Positions 9,467 through 17,940 of a stretch of DNA of 63,161 nucleotides are shown here, one piece after another. The translations under genes and the position numbers were made by a program. Source of the stretch: Leptotrichia hongkongensis. GTDB lineage: Bacteria; Fusobacteriota; Fusobacteriia; Fusobacteriales; Leptotrichiaceae. Every line of letters starts with the position of its first letter. Within the stretch, counting starts at the first letter, position 1. Below the pieces are notes generated by a model that worked only from the letters and a program-made list of their open reading frames with translations, ran no database searches and was not told the DNA's origin. Location: positions 1 to 63,161 of the forward strand of contig NZ_JBGORW010000011.1 in the NCBI RefSeq assembly GCF_041538065.1, in the 5' to 3' direction.

Positions 9467-10126
9467 TTACCATTGATTTTCTACAAAAGTTCTGATTACT
9501 CTGCCTTTACAATATAATAATTCTGTATTCAAAACAATAATATCATCATAACCAGGATTAAATGAACGTAATCTGATAATTCCCTGCTTGTCTATTATTA
9601 ACTGTTTTATATATGTCTCATCATTATATTCAAAAACACAAATTTTACCATTTAAACTTATTGGATTACTGCAAAGTTCAGGATCAACAATTGCAATAGC
9701 GCCATCAGGAATACTTTTATCAAGACCAGTCATACTTTCACCAGAAACTTTAATTGCAAAAATTCCTTTTCTATAAATGTTTTGCGGTACCGGATAACTG
9801 CCTATCTCTTCTGAAAGGTTAATATATCCTGTACCAGCACTTGCTTTTCCATACATTGGAATCTCCAATATTTCAATAGGAGTTAAAGACTCTGGAGCTG
9901 GATTTTTTATATCTGTAATTCCAGCTAAATAATTTAAGTCAATATTAAAAAATTTTGCATAAGCTGTAATAAACTTGCTGCTTGGCTCAGATAAATTGTT
10001 TTCCCAACGTGAAATCATACTTTTAGTTATATTAAGATTATATTCCCTATTTAATTTCTCAACAAGGGAATCCATTGATAGAGAATTTTCTTTTCGCAAA
10101 TCCTTTAATCGTTTACCAATATTCAT
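9467..10126 (-). CDS. XRE-family repressor with S24 (LexA/CI-like) peptidase domain
   Basis: A DNA-binding repressor of the CI/LexA type, 219 residues. Residues 1-70 form a Cro/CI helix-turn-helix (SLSMDSLVEKLN ... ITKSMISRWENN). The C-terminal half is an S24 peptidase. It has an Ala-Gly cleavage site in GKASAGTGY (about residues 93-101), the nucleophile Ser in VSGESMTG and the base Lys in ETYIKQL. Such proteins cleave themselves when RecA filaments form, which releases their targets. It heads a three-gene operon with two small genes. Its promoter at 10153-10181 overlaps an inverted repeat, so it probably represses itself. It could be a leftover of a prophage, or a resident regulator. Confidence 0.88.
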   Translation of the reverse strand: MNIGKRLKDLRKENSLSMDSLVEKLNREYNLNITKSMISRWENNLSEPSSKFITAYAKFFNIDLNYLAGITDIKNPAPESLTPIEILEIPMYGKASAGTGYINLSEEIGSYPVPQNIYRKGIFAIKVSGESMTGLDKSIPDGAIAIVDPELCSNPISLNGKICVFEYNDETYIKQLIIDKQGIIRLRSFNPGYDDIIVLNTELLYCKGRVIRTFVENQW

Positions 10127-10152
10127 ATTAATTCCTCCACATCTATATTTTT

Positions 10153-10184
10153 ATTATAACATATTTGTTCCTAAAATGCAACAA
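10153..10184 (-). promoter_or_regulatory. Promoter and likely operator of the S24 repressor operon
   Basis: On the minus strand, TTGCAT (10181-10176), a 17-base spacer and TATAAT (10158-10153) with an extended TGT. An inverted repeat TTGTT-N10-AACAA (10165-10184) covers the -35 box and spacer, which is a natural site for self-repression. The operator assignment is inference. Confidence 0.55.
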
Positions 10185-10280
10185 AATATAAAAATTATAT
10201 TTGAAATCATTGTTTTTATAAAATTAGTTGCTTAATAGGAATTGTAATAGTAAAATTTTTTATAAAAATTTAAATTTTCT

Positions 10281-10309
10281 TTGCGTAATTTCTAAAAACA
10301 TAGTACAAT
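10281..10309 (+). promoter_or_regulatory. Promoter of the PH/SHOCT gene
   Basis: TTGCGT (10281-10286), a 17-base spacer and TACAAT (10304-10309), about 40 bases before the ATG at 10350. Confidence 0.65.
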
Positions 10310-10349
10310 TAATTGTATAAAATATTGATTCAAGAAAGGAAACATAGAT

Positions 10350-10856
10350 ATGAAAAGCTTGAAGGATATAAAGGAAATGCTTTCAAAATCAGGGTCATTA
10401 ATTTTAGGAACAAAAAAAGAAGTTAAAGAGCTGACAAATATTATTAATAATGATGAGATTATTACTTATGCGACTTCAGGAGTGTATGATGGGCATACAT
10501 GGCTTGTTGTTTCAACTAATAAGAGAATTATTTTTTTGGATAAAGGAATGCTTTTTGGAGTTAATCAAATTGAGATTCCTCTTAGCAAGGTAAATGCTGT
10601 GAAATATAAAAAAGGTTTATTTATAGGCGAGATAGAAATATGGGATGGAGCTTCTATGTTTAGAGTAAAAAGTGTATTGAAAAAAACACTTATTCCATTT
10701 ATAAACGCTGTAAATAATTCAATAGAAGAGATGAAAAAAACACAAAATTCTCCAAAATTATCTGTAGCTGATGAAATTATGAAATTTAAAAGATTACTTG
10801 ATGAGGGAGCAATAACACAAGAAGAATTTGATAAGAAAAAGAAAGAACTCTTGTAA
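10350..10856 (+). CDS. PH-domain protein with C-terminal SHOCT motif
   Basis: 168 residues, probably cytoplasmic. Residues about 25-125 look like a bacterial PH domain: alternating strands with VVSTNKRIIFLDKGMLFGV and a C-terminal helix. The last 30 residues (DEIMKFKRLLDEGAITQEEF...KKELL) are a clear SHOCT motif, a short helical hairpin found at the ends of many bacterial proteins and thought to mediate oligomerisation. The ribosome site GAAAGGAAA precedes the ATG, and the gene has its own promoter. No enzyme activity is expected, and its role is unknown. Confidence 0.75.
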   Translation: MKSLKDIKEMLSKSGSLILGTKKEVKELTNIINNDEIITYATSGVYDGHTWLVVSTNKRIIFLDKGMLFGVNQIEIPLSKVNAVKYKKGLFIGEIEIWDGASMFRVKSVLKKTLIPFINAVNNSIEEMKKTQNSPKLSVADEIMKFKRLLDEGAITQEEFDKKKKELL

Positions 10857-10897
10857 TAGTAAATGTTGAGAATTTTAATAATTTTTCAAAAAATTTA

Positions 10898-10927
10898 TTA
10901 CAATTATTTACTAAATTATGATATAAT
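10898..10927 (+). promoter_or_regulatory. Putative promoter of the secreted-protein gene
   Basis: TTACAA, an 18-base spacer and TATAAT (10922-10927), 43 bases before the ATG at 10971. Confidence 0.5.
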
Positions 10928-10970
10928 TAGACATATTGATAAATTAGAGATGTGGAAGGACGTAGATAAA

Positions 10971-11513
10971 ATGAAGAAACTAATATTTTCACTTATATTT
11001 TTAGTTGGAGTGCAAGGGTTTAGTGATACGTGCAGTTTTGCTCCTAATCCTGATACTTTTTTAGAAAGAGTTATAAAAAAGATACAATCTGAAAAAAGAA
11101 CAAATGATATTTTTTGCGATAGAGATAAAGTAAAAATGGCATATTACACAATTGAAGATGAGGATTATAATGCAAATGTAGGAGTTGCCATAAAAGTGGC
11201 TCCAACAACTACCAATGATGATTTTAAAAAAGAATTTTATAAAAAATTTAACGATTATAAAGATTTTTTTGCAAAAATTGATACCAAAAATCTTGGAAAA
11301 ACTCCATTGCCAGATAAAGAGATAGTGCGTTTCTACGTACAATTTCCAGATGAAAAAAGTATCATTATAATTGGAAAATATGAATATAATTTAAAGACAA
11401 AAGAACATCAATTAGTAGCTAATTTAAAAGCAAAAGATTATTTCGAAAAATTAAATTTATTTCAGCCATTGGCAGTAAAAGTTACATATTCTGATGACGG
11501 ACATATATTTTAA
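10971..11513 (+). CDS. Secreted hypothetical protein, 180 residues
   Basis: Start chosen at MKKLIFSLIFLVGVQGFSD, a typical Sec signal peptide preceded by AAGGA. An upstream in-frame start would place a long odd leader before it and would overlap the promoter. The mature part has two early cysteines (SDTCSF and DIFCDRD), which could form a disulfide, and alternating charged and hydrophobic strands. It is probably periplasmic. I do not recognise the family. galU starts 46 bases downstream and may be cotranscribed. Confidence 0.65.
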   Translation: MKKLIFSLIFLVGVQGFSDTCSFAPNPDTFLERVIKKIQSEKRTNDIFCDRDKVKMAYYTIEDEDYNANVGVAIKVAPTTTNDDFKKEFYKKFNDYKDFFAKIDTKNLGKTPLPDKEIVRFYVQFPDEKSIIIIGKYEYNLKTKEHQLVANLKAKDYFEKLNLFQPLAVKVTYSDDGHIF

Positions 11514-11559
11514 TAAAAGAATGATAAAAGTAATGTTGAAAATATTTAGGAGGAAAATT

Positions 11560-12462
11560 ATGAGTATAAAAAAGGTAAGAAAAGCTGTTATACCTGCAGC
11601 AGGACTTGGAACTAGAGTTTTACCAGCAACCAAAGCACAGCCTAAAGAAATGCTTGTAATAGTTGACAAACCTGCATTACAGTATCTTGTAGAAGAACTT
11701 GTATCTGCTGGGATTGAAGAAATTCTTATTATTACTGGAAGAAATAAGGGATCAATAGAAAATCATTTTGATTATTCTTATGAACTGGAAAAAACATTAG
11801 AAGAAAAAGGGAAAAAAGATTTATTGAAAATAGTAAACAATATTTCTGAAATGTCAAATATTTATTATGTTCGTCAGAAAAGACCATTAGGTTTAGGACA
11901 CGCAATAAGCTGTGCAGAAGCATTTGTGGGAGATGAGCCATTTGTTGTACTTTTAGGAGATGATATTATTTATACAGATAGTGAAAAGGGGCAGAAACCC
12001 GTTACAAAACAGCTTGTAGATAAGTATAATGAATTACAAGGCGGTACAATTTTAGGAGTACAGGAAGTTCCACATGAAAATGTCTCAAAATATGGGATAA
12101 TAAAGCCATTAAAGCAAATTGATGAAAAAACAGTGGTAGTAGAAGACTTTATTGAAAAGCCGTCAGTTATTGAAGCTCCGAGTAATCTTGCTGCATTAGG
12201 ACGATATGTTCTGGAACCTGAAATTTTCTCATATTTAAAAGAGACAAAACCTGGAAAAGGTGGAGAAATTCAGTTGACAGATGCAATTTTGGCAATGAAA
12301 AATAATGGAGAAAAATTGTATGCGTATAATTTTGATGGATTAAGATACGATACTGGAGATAAATTTGGAATGTTTGTTGCAAATGTCGAATTTGGATTAA
12401 GACACGAGGAATTGAAGGATAAAGTAAAAGATTACTTGAAAGATTTAGTAGAAAAACTATAA
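11560..12462 (+). CDS. galU: UTP-glucose-1-phosphate uridylyltransferase GalU
   Basis: Makes UDP-glucose from UTP and glucose-1-phosphate for glycan and envelope sugar synthesis. The 300 residues match the bacterial GalU length. Seen motifs are the nucleotide loop AAGLGTRVLPATKAQPKEML (about 11-30), the uridine-binding LLGDD (about 130), KYGI, and the sugar site FIEKPS and GRYVL. The start is the ATG after AGGAGG (11548-11553). A longer reading frame upstream lacks a ribosome site. A strong terminator follows. Confidence 0.97.
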   Translation: MSIKKVRKAVIPAAGLGTRVLPATKAQPKEMLVIVDKPALQYLVEELVSAGIEEILIITGRNKGSIENHFDYSYELEKTLEEKGKKDLLKIVNNISEMSNIYYVRQKRPLGLGHAISCAEAFVGDEPFVVLLGDDIIYTDSEKGQKPVTKQLVDKYNELQGGTILGVQEVPHENVSKYGIIKPLKQIDEKTVVVEDFIEKPSVIEAPSNLAALGRYVLEPEIFSYLKETKPGKGGEIQLTDAILAMKNNGEKLYAYNFDGLRYDTGDKFGMFVANVEFGLRHEELKDKVKDYLKDLVEKL

Positions 12463-12473
12463 TTTTTTATATT

Positions 12474-12508
12474 AAGAGCATAAGTTTAATAGCGTTATGC
12501 TCTTTTAT
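12474..12508 (+). terminator. Terminator after galU
   Basis: Perfect ten-base stem AAGAGCATAA / TTATGCTCTT with an 11-base loop, then TTATTTTT. Confidence 0.85.
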
Positions 12509-12590
12509 TTTTGTATGAATGCTATTTATTTTTAAGATTTTATATGTTAAAATATACACAAATTTTAAATCGAAAATGAGGGAGATTCAA

Positions 12591-12941
12591 TTGTATAAAA
12601 TAAAGATTAATAACATGAAATTTCATTCATATATAGGTGTTTATGAAGAAGAAAAAAAAATGGGACAAAATATTGAAATTGATTTAATAATTTCACTTTC
12701 AAAGGAAATCATTAAGAATGATGACATAAATAGTACATTGAGTTATGGAGATTGTTATAGAAAAATAGAGAAAATTGTTAAAGCAAGCAGAGTAGATTTG
12801 CTGGAAACATTGGCTTTGGATATTATAAAAGAGATGAAAAAAATGAATGAAAAAATTGAATATGTGCAAGTAAATATACGAAAATTAGCAGTTCCGATTA
12901 ATGGAATTTTTGACAGTGTCGAAATTCAGATAAAAGATTAG
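12591..12941 (+). CDS. folB: Dihydroneopterin aldolase FolB
   Basis: Cleaves 7,8-dihydroneopterin to 6-hydroxymethyl-dihydropterin and glycolaldehyde in folate synthesis. The start is the TTG at 12591, six bases after GAGGGAG (12578-12584). An ATG at 12576 would fall at the ribosome site. The resulting 116 residues are the normal length. Motifs are the strand and loop FHSYIGVYEEEKKMGQ with the conserved Glu, LSYGDCY, LLETLA, and the catalytic Lys region IRKLAVPI. folK follows 29 bases later in the same unit. Confidence 0.93.
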   Translation: MYKIKINNMKFHSYIGVYEEEKKMGQNIEIDLIISLSKEIIKNDDINSTLSYGDCYRKIEKIVKASRVDLLETLALDIIKEMKKMNEKIEYVQVNIRKLAVPINGIFDSVEIQIKD

Positions 12942-12970
12942 GTAGGAACTAGGAAAGGGATAAAATAAAA

Positions 12971-13459
12971 ATGGCTAGAAACAAAGTTTATTTAAGTTTG
13001 GGCAGTAATATTGGAAAAAGAGAAGAATATATTCAAAAAGCTATTAAAGCAATTGAAAAAACTGAAGGAATTGAAGTATTGAAAAAATCAGGATTATACG
13101 AAACAACTCCTGTTGGATATATAGAGCAAGATTTGTTTTTAAATGCAGTAATTAAGATTGAAACTGATTTTTCAGCAAGAGAAATATTAAAAATTATAAA
13201 TAAAATTGAAGCTGAACTAGATAGAAAAAGGGAAATTAGATGGGGACCAAGAACTATTGATATTGATATTTTGATTTTTTCAGACAAAAAAATTAATGAA
13301 CCTGATTTGATTGTTCCACATAAGGAAATGCTGAATAGATTATTTGTACTAGTTCCATTAATTGAAATTTACGATGGAGAGTATTTTGACAAAGAAGAAA
13401 TTGTACAAAAAATAAACGAGTTAGTTAAAGCAGGGGATCAAAAAATTCAAAAAATTTGA
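12971..13459 (+). CDS. folK: 6-hydroxymethyl-dihydropterin pyrophosphokinase FolK
   Basis: Transfers pyrophosphate from ATP to 6-hydroxymethyl-dihydropterin, the step between FolB and FolP. 162 residues, the usual length. Motifs are VYLSLGSNIGKREEYI at the start, YETTPVGY...FLNAV in the middle, and the magnesium/ATP signature RWGPRTIDIDILIF (about 93-106), whose two Asp residues bind metal. A terminator follows. Confidence 0.96.
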   Translation: MARNKVYLSLGSNIGKREEYIQKAIKAIEKTEGIEVLKKSGLYETTPVGYIEQDLFLNAVIKIETDFSAREILKIINKIEAELDRKREIRWGPRTIDIDILIFSDKKINEPDLIVPHKEMLNRLFVLVPLIEIYDGEYFDKEEIVQKINELVKAGDQKIQKI

Positions 13460-13508
13460 AAAAACTAATTAGTAGCTTATAGTACCCCAAATTAGAAAAT
13501 AATATAAA

Positions 13509-13537
13509 AAGAATTGTAATAATTCTTATATTTTTTT
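13509..13537 (+). terminator. Terminator after folK
   Basis: Stem AAGAATT / AATTCTT with loop GTAAT, then ATATTTTTTT, 50 bases after the folK stop. Confidence 0.75.
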
Positions 13538-13875
13538 AAATTTTAAAATTAAATTATCGGACGTTATTTATTATTTTATTTTATTATTTTATTTATAATT
13601 ATTAAGTTACTATAACAACTAACAATTAATAATATAATTGAATAAATTTAGAAATATAATTAAATAACTATTATTTATAAAAGAATTAATCTTCTTTACT
13701 AAAGATGAATAATGTTAAGTTAGTAATCATTTATTGTAATTAATAATTCACAAAGATAAAATCATGTAATAAATATAGACTAAACTTATTTAAGAGCATA
13801 TAAATATGAGAATAAAATTTGTCAAGAAATTGAAGGGTACCATTTGTTACTGAAATGAAAAGAAAGGTTAAGAAA
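13538..13875 (+). other. AT-rich gap before folE
   Basis: No gene or convincing riboswitch is seen. It begins with TTATCGGACG at 13554, the same nonamer that forms both ends of the 73-bp inverted repeat at 35978, but no matching second end is found here. The remainder is nearly pure A/T. Confidence 0.5.
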
Positions 13876-14466
13876 ATGAAAAAAAACAAAAGTATAGATA
13901 AAGAAACGAGACTAAAAAATATTGAAAATGCAGTACGTGAAATTTTAATAAATATTGGAGAAGATGCAGATAGAGAAGGGCTTATTGAAACTCCTAAAAG
14001 AGTTGCAAAAATGTATGAGGAGATTCTGAGTACAAAAAGTGTAGATGATTTTGAAAATTATAAATTATTTGATGTAGATTTAGGAGATTCTCAGGAAATG
14101 GTGCTTGTGAAAGAAATACCTTTTTTTTCAATGTGTGAACATCATATGCTGCCATTTTTTGGAAAAGTGCATGTTGCATATATTCCGAGGGAGAATAAAG
14201 TTATTGGACTTAGTAAGATACCGAGACTTGTGGAATTTGTTTCACGAAAATTGAGTGTTCAAGAAGAAATTACTGTAAATGTTGCAAAAAAATTGATAGA
14301 AATATTAAATCCATTGGGAGTTGCTGTTGTGGTTGAGGCACGACACATGTGCATTGAAATGAGAGGGGTTAATAAAATTGGTTCTGTGACTAGAACTTCA
14401 TTTTATAGTGGTGAATTTAAGGAAAATGCGGATAGGAAGAAGGAATTTTTGGATGGGATAAAATAA
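13876..14466 (+). CDS. folE: GTP cyclohydrolase I FolE
   Basis: Opens GTP to 7,8-dihydroneopterin triphosphate, the first folate step. Start chosen at the ATG at 13876, eight bases after GAAAGG. An ATG at 13855 is also in frame but lacks a site. 196 residues. The zinc-site motif SMCEHHMLPFFGKVHVAY (Cys-x-x-His), the substrate region VIGLSKIPRLVEF and the second zinc Cys in ARHMCIEMRGV are all present. It probably forms a decamer in the cytoplasm. Confidence 0.96.
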   Translation: MKKNKSIDKETRLKNIENAVREILINIGEDADREGLIETPKRVAKMYEEILSTKSVDDFENYKLFDVDLGDSQEMVLVKEIPFFSMCEHHMLPFFGKVHVAYIPRENKVIGLSKIPRLVEFVSRKLSVQEEITVNVAKKLIEILNPLGVAVVVEARHMCIEMRGVNKIGSVTRTSFYSGEFKENADRKKEFLDGIK

Positions 14467-14538
14467 AATTTTAAGGATATTTTTTTCGTTTGGAGAAAAA
14501 ATATGATAGAGTTAATATATGATAAATAGAAGGATAAC

Positions 14539-14973
14539 ATGAAAATAAAAGAATTTATAAATTTTTTAGAAAATGAAATGTAAATAAAGCCAAATTTATT
14601 TTTATTTAGGGACAATGAACCTAAAGCTACAATAGAAGATGTAAATAATATTGAGAAAATTTTATTAGGAAAACTACCTGAGTCTTTTATTGAGTTTCAA
14701 ATGAAATTCGGTGGTGGAACATTTGCATTTGCAGAAATATTCTCTGTATGTGAGAAAAGTGATTTTTATGTACTTAATTATGAAAATATTTTTGAGAAAG
14801 ATTTTTTTCCAGTAAGCGATGATCAATGTGGAGGAGTTTATTGTTTTAAGAAAAATAACGGAAAATTTGAAGATAAAATTTATTATTTGGACTTATCAAA
14901 TTTAGAAATAATTGTTGAAGAAACAGAATTTAATTTTATTCAAATATTTATGAAGTTAGCCTTTAATAAATAA
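14539..14973 (+). pseudogene. SMI1/KNR4 (SUKH)-type immunity protein gene with in-frame stop
   Basis: A ribosome site AGAAGG precedes ATG at 14539, then 14 codons (MKIKEFINFLENEM), TAA at 14581-14583, and then the same frame runs on without a break to 14973. The continuation (LLGKLPESFIEFQMKFGGG..., then a FFPVSDDQCGGVYCF segment) resembles SUKH immunity proteins that neutralise contact-dependent or polymorphic toxins. A single base change would restore a 144-residue protein. Internal restart at ATG 14701 would give only the last 90 residues. The SUKH assignment is moderate. Confidence 0.65.
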
Positions 14974-15040
14974 TCTTATATGCTAGAATTAAGAAATGAA
15001 AAAGGTAAAACGTATAAAAATAAAAGTTTAGGAGAATAAT

Positions 15041-15203
15041 ATGAAAAAGTTGTAAAAAAAATATGGAAAATCAAAGTTTTTGTTTTGTTCCATTATTAGG
15101 GTTAGGTGGGAAGAAAAGTGTTGATAATTTAGATAAAGGGGATACTTTGACGCATATTTACTTGATTACGAAACTTGTGGGGAAAGTGGGAATGGATGAT
15201 TAG
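15041..15203 (+). pseudogene. Fragment of a second immunity-like gene (DUF1851/Tdi1-like C-terminus)
   Basis: A good TAGGAG site and ATG at 15041 read only MKKL before TAA. A different frame from 15063 to 15203 reads QSFCFVPLLGLGGKKSVDNL then DTLTHIYLITKLVGKV. This pattern (FVP-x-LxLGG-...-NL-...-HIYLI-x-x-LVGKV) looks like the C-terminal end of T6SS-immunity/DUF1851 proteins. The start and the tail thus seem to be joined by a deletion with a frameshift. Family assignment is moderate. Confidence 0.5.
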
Positions 15204-15270
15204 AATTAAGCTGGAATATCAAAATAAACTTAACAAATGATAATTTTTACAAAAATAGGAGAAAAAAGTG

Positions 15271-16650
15271 ATGAAACAATCATTATATGGGGAAAAGAAA
15301 AGAGTAAGATTACTTGCGGAAATTTTAGACAAAATGAATAATCCAGCGAGTGATGTTCATGTTATTCATGTTAGTGGGACGAATGGGAAAGGTTCGACTT
15401 GTTATATGATTAATAGCATTTTGTGTGAAATGGGATATAAAGTTGGATTATTTACGAGTCCTCAAATAACGACAATTTATGAATTGATTAAGGTTAATGG
15501 GGTTGAAATTACAGAATTGGAATTTGAAGATTGCAAAAGTAAGTTAAGACAGGTTTTGAATGAGCTGGGTTTAAATTTAGAAAATGATTTGTCGTATTTT
15601 GAAATGGTGTTTTTGATTGCGATGATACATTTTAAAAATAAGGATGTGAATGTTTTGATTTTAGAATGTGGGCTTGGAGGGGAACTGGATGCAACGAACG
15701 CAGTTTCAAAAATTGATTATACTATTTTTACAAAGATTGGAATTGATCATAAAAATATTTTGGGAAATACAATTGAGGAAATTTGTCAAACAAAGTCAAA
15801 AATTATAAGAAAACAGAGTAATGTTATAATTGCTCCAAATCAGAGAGATGTAGTTTATAAAATTTTGGAAAAAGAAGCAAAATATAAAAATTGTGATATT
15901 TTTTTAGCTGAAAAAAATATAAAAATTGAAAAAGTAAAAAATATAGAAGATGATAGCCAAAATATTTATGAAAAAGAAAACTTAACATCTGAAAACGGTT
16001 TAGAATTTCAAGATAAAGTTAGAGCTGAAATAATCGGAAATTATGATTTTGAGAAAAATTTTAAAAATAATGAGTATTTTTTTAGATTTGGGCTAAAAGG
16101 CAATCAACAGCTGGAGAATCTAGCGACAGTTTTAACGTGGTATTTTAGATTTTGTGATGAAAATATTCTAGAAAATACAGAAAAAATATTAGATAGAGCT
16201 TTGGGAACATTGCAAATTGAAGGACGGATGGAAAAAGTTGAGAAAATTAAAAATGTGTATTTGGATGTGGCACATAATGAAGATAGTGTCGAGGCTTTTG
16301 TAGATTATGTTAAAAAGAATTTTGGCAATAGAAAAAAAAATTTTGTAGTTGGATTTTTAAAGGATAAGGAAGTGGAGAAATGTGTGAATCTTTTAAAAAT
16401 GGCTGGAAATAATTTTATATTGACAGAGCCGAATAACGAAGAAAGAAAATTGGATTCAGAGATTTTGGAAAAATATTTTGAAGATAAAAAAATTGAAAAC
16501 TCTAAAAATATTATAATTTCCGAAAAGAATATTGAAAAGGCTTTTTTGAAAGCATTGGAATTGAGAGAGAATGAAGATGAGTGTATTTTTGTAGTGGGAT
16601 CATTTTATTTGTTAGGAGAAGTAAAAAAAGTTATTGAAAAATATTTTTAA
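15271..16650 (+). CDS. folC: Folylpolyglutamate/dihydrofolate synthase FolC
   Basis: A Mur-ligase-fold enzyme that joins Glu to dihydropteroate and adds further Glu residues to folates using ATP. About 459 residues. The P-loop HVSGTNGKGST is near residues 32-42, followed by GLFTSPQI, ECGLGGELDATN, the carbamate-lysine/metal region TKIGIDH and the C-terminal domain with EGRMEKV, DVAHNED and FVVGSFYLLGEV. AGGAG (15257-15261) serves either GTG 15268 or ATG 15271. The ATG is preferred. folP follows 67 bases later. Confidence 0.95.
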   Translation: MKQSLYGEKKRVRLLAEILDKMNNPASDVHVIHVSGTNGKGSTCYMINSILCEMGYKVGLFTSPQITTIYELIKVNGVEITELEFEDCKSKLRQVLNELGLNLENDLSYFEMVFLIAMIHFKNKDVNVLILECGLGGELDATNAVSKIDYTIFTKIGIDHKNILGNTIEEICQTKSKIIRKQSNVIIAPNQRDVVYKILEKEAKYKNCDIFLAEKNIKIEKVKNIEDDSQNIYEKENLTSENGLEFQDKVRAEIIGNYDFEKNFKNNEYFFRFGLKGNQQLENLATVLTWYFRFCDENILENTEKILDRALGTLQIEGRMEKVEKIKNVYLDVAHNEDSVEAFVDYVKKNFGNRKKNFVVGFLKDKEVEKCVNLLKMAGNNFILTEPNNEERKLDSEILEKYFEDKKIENSKNIIISEKNIEKAFLKALELRENEDECIFVVGSFYLLGEVKKVIEKYF

Positions 16651-16717
16651 TTTAATCAGAATAAAGATTAAAACAGAAAAAACAGTCATACGATTTAAGA
16701 AGGGAAAGAAATAAAAA

Positions 16718-17800
16718 ATGATTAAAATCAATGAAATTAAGAATGGAGATTCAAAAAATATTGTTATTGAATTTAATGGAAATAAAGAAGAATTACGTAA
16801 ATTTGAGAATTTTTTGGAAGAAAAGAATATTTTTTCATTTAATAAAAATGAAGGGATTACAGCTATTTTTAAATATTCAGAATTAAAACAATTAGTTGAG
16901 ATTTTGAAAATAGAAAATAGTTTTGAATTTGAAAATGGAATTGAAAAATTGGAAGAGATTTTACAAGAAAATAGATTGATTTGGAAAGGGAATAGGTTTG
17001 AGTTTAATTTGACAACTGAATCAGTTATTTATTCGATTTTGAATATTACACCAGATTCATTTTATGATGGTGGTAGAAATTCAAGTGTAGATAAGGTTTT
17101 GAAGCGAATTGAGGAAGATATTAGGAATGGGGCTAAGATATTTGAGTTTGGAGGGAAATCGTCTAAGCCTAATTTTGATGATATTTCGGCAGAAGAAGAA
17201 TGGAATCGTATTGAAAAATATATTGAGGCTGTGAAAAAGGAGTTTCCAGATATTGTGCTGGCTTTAGACAGTGATACTGAGGAAGTTATTGAAAAAGGAC
17301 TGGATGCAGGTATTGATATTATTAATGATTTTAATGGATTCACTTCGGAAGGAAAATTGAAATTGGTTGAAAAATATAAACCTGCGTTGGTTGTTATGAA
17401 TAATGGACGGTTTGATGAAATTCCGAACTTGAAAAATTATTTGGAAAATTATTTTGATGATCGGATAAAATCAATTTTAGAAACTGGAATTGAAAGAGAA
17501 AAAATTTCGATAGATCCAGGAGTTGGATATTCTTCAAATAATAGCATGAATACACCTGAAGATATGGAAAGAATTAAGTCGATAAAATATTTGAGGGATA
17601 TGAGATTACCAATAATGATTGCAATTTCAAGAAAAAGTTTTAATGAGAAAATATTTGGGCTGTCGCTGGAAGAAAGACTTATGGGAACATTGATGTTTGA
17701 GAGTCTAATGGTGCAAGATGGCGGAAGAATTTTGAGAGTTCATGATGTGAAGGAAACTAGGGATATTTTGAATATGCTGGAAGTTTATAATAAAATTTAA
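16718..17800 (+). CDS. folP: Dihydropteroate synthase FolP, long form
   Basis: Condenses the pterin pyrophosphate with p-aminobenzoate, and is the sulfonamide target. 360 residues against about 270-280 for the short form: an extra N-terminal domain of about 105 residues precedes the TIM barrel. Barrel motifs are YSILNITPDSFYDGGR (about 108-123), IFEFGGKSSKPN with ISAEEEW, LALDSDTEEV, DIINDFNG, a Asp-Pro-Gly loop SIDPGVGY, and IAISRKSF near the end. The second loop reads GGKSSKPN where most enzymes have GGxSTRPG, so substrate or sulfonamide binding may differ. The last gene of the folate cluster, followed directly by a MITE-like copy. Confidence 0.93.
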   Translation: MIKINEIKNGDSKNIVIEFNGNKEELRKFENFLEEKNIFSFNKNEGITAIFKYSELKQLVEILKIENSFEFENGIEKLEEILQENRLIWKGNRFEFNLTTESVIYSILNITPDSFYDGGRNSSVDKVLKRIEEDIRNGAKIFEFGGKSSKPNFDDISAEEEWNRIEKYIEAVKKEFPDIVLALDSDTEEVIEKGLDAGIDIINDFNGFTSEGKLKLVEKYKPALVVMNNGRFDEIPNLKNYLENYFDDRIKSILETGIEREKISIDPGVGYSSNNSMNTPEDMERIKSIKYLRDMRLPIMIAISRKSFNEKIFGLSLEERLMGTLMFESLMVQDGGRILRVHDVKETRDILNMLEVYNKI

Positions 17801-17803
17801 TTT

Positions 17804-17908
17804 TATACTCGAACCCGTTTAAAATTAAACTATTAAAAATTATACAAACTTAGGGTTTGAGTAAATAGTCATAGCCCTTGAGTTCTGTTTTAAAGTGGTT
17901 TTACTATA
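17804..17908 (-). mobile_element. 105-bp MITE-like element, copy B (inverted)
   Basis: Reverse orientation relative to the other three. Read on the minus strand it starts TATAGTAAAACCACTTTAAA and ends TATA, exactly 105 bases, with the shared core. It begins four bases after the folP stop and ends 32 bases before the Nudix start, so it makes up nearly the whole spacer and the 5' leader of the next gene. Confidence 0.65.
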
Positions 17909-17940
17909 AAATTAAAGAAAATATTCAAAAGGAGAACATT

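Noticed and set aside
13538..13875. Riboswitch or T-box before folE
   Set aside because: No conserved THF-riboswitch or T-box motif is seen. It is nearly pure A/T.
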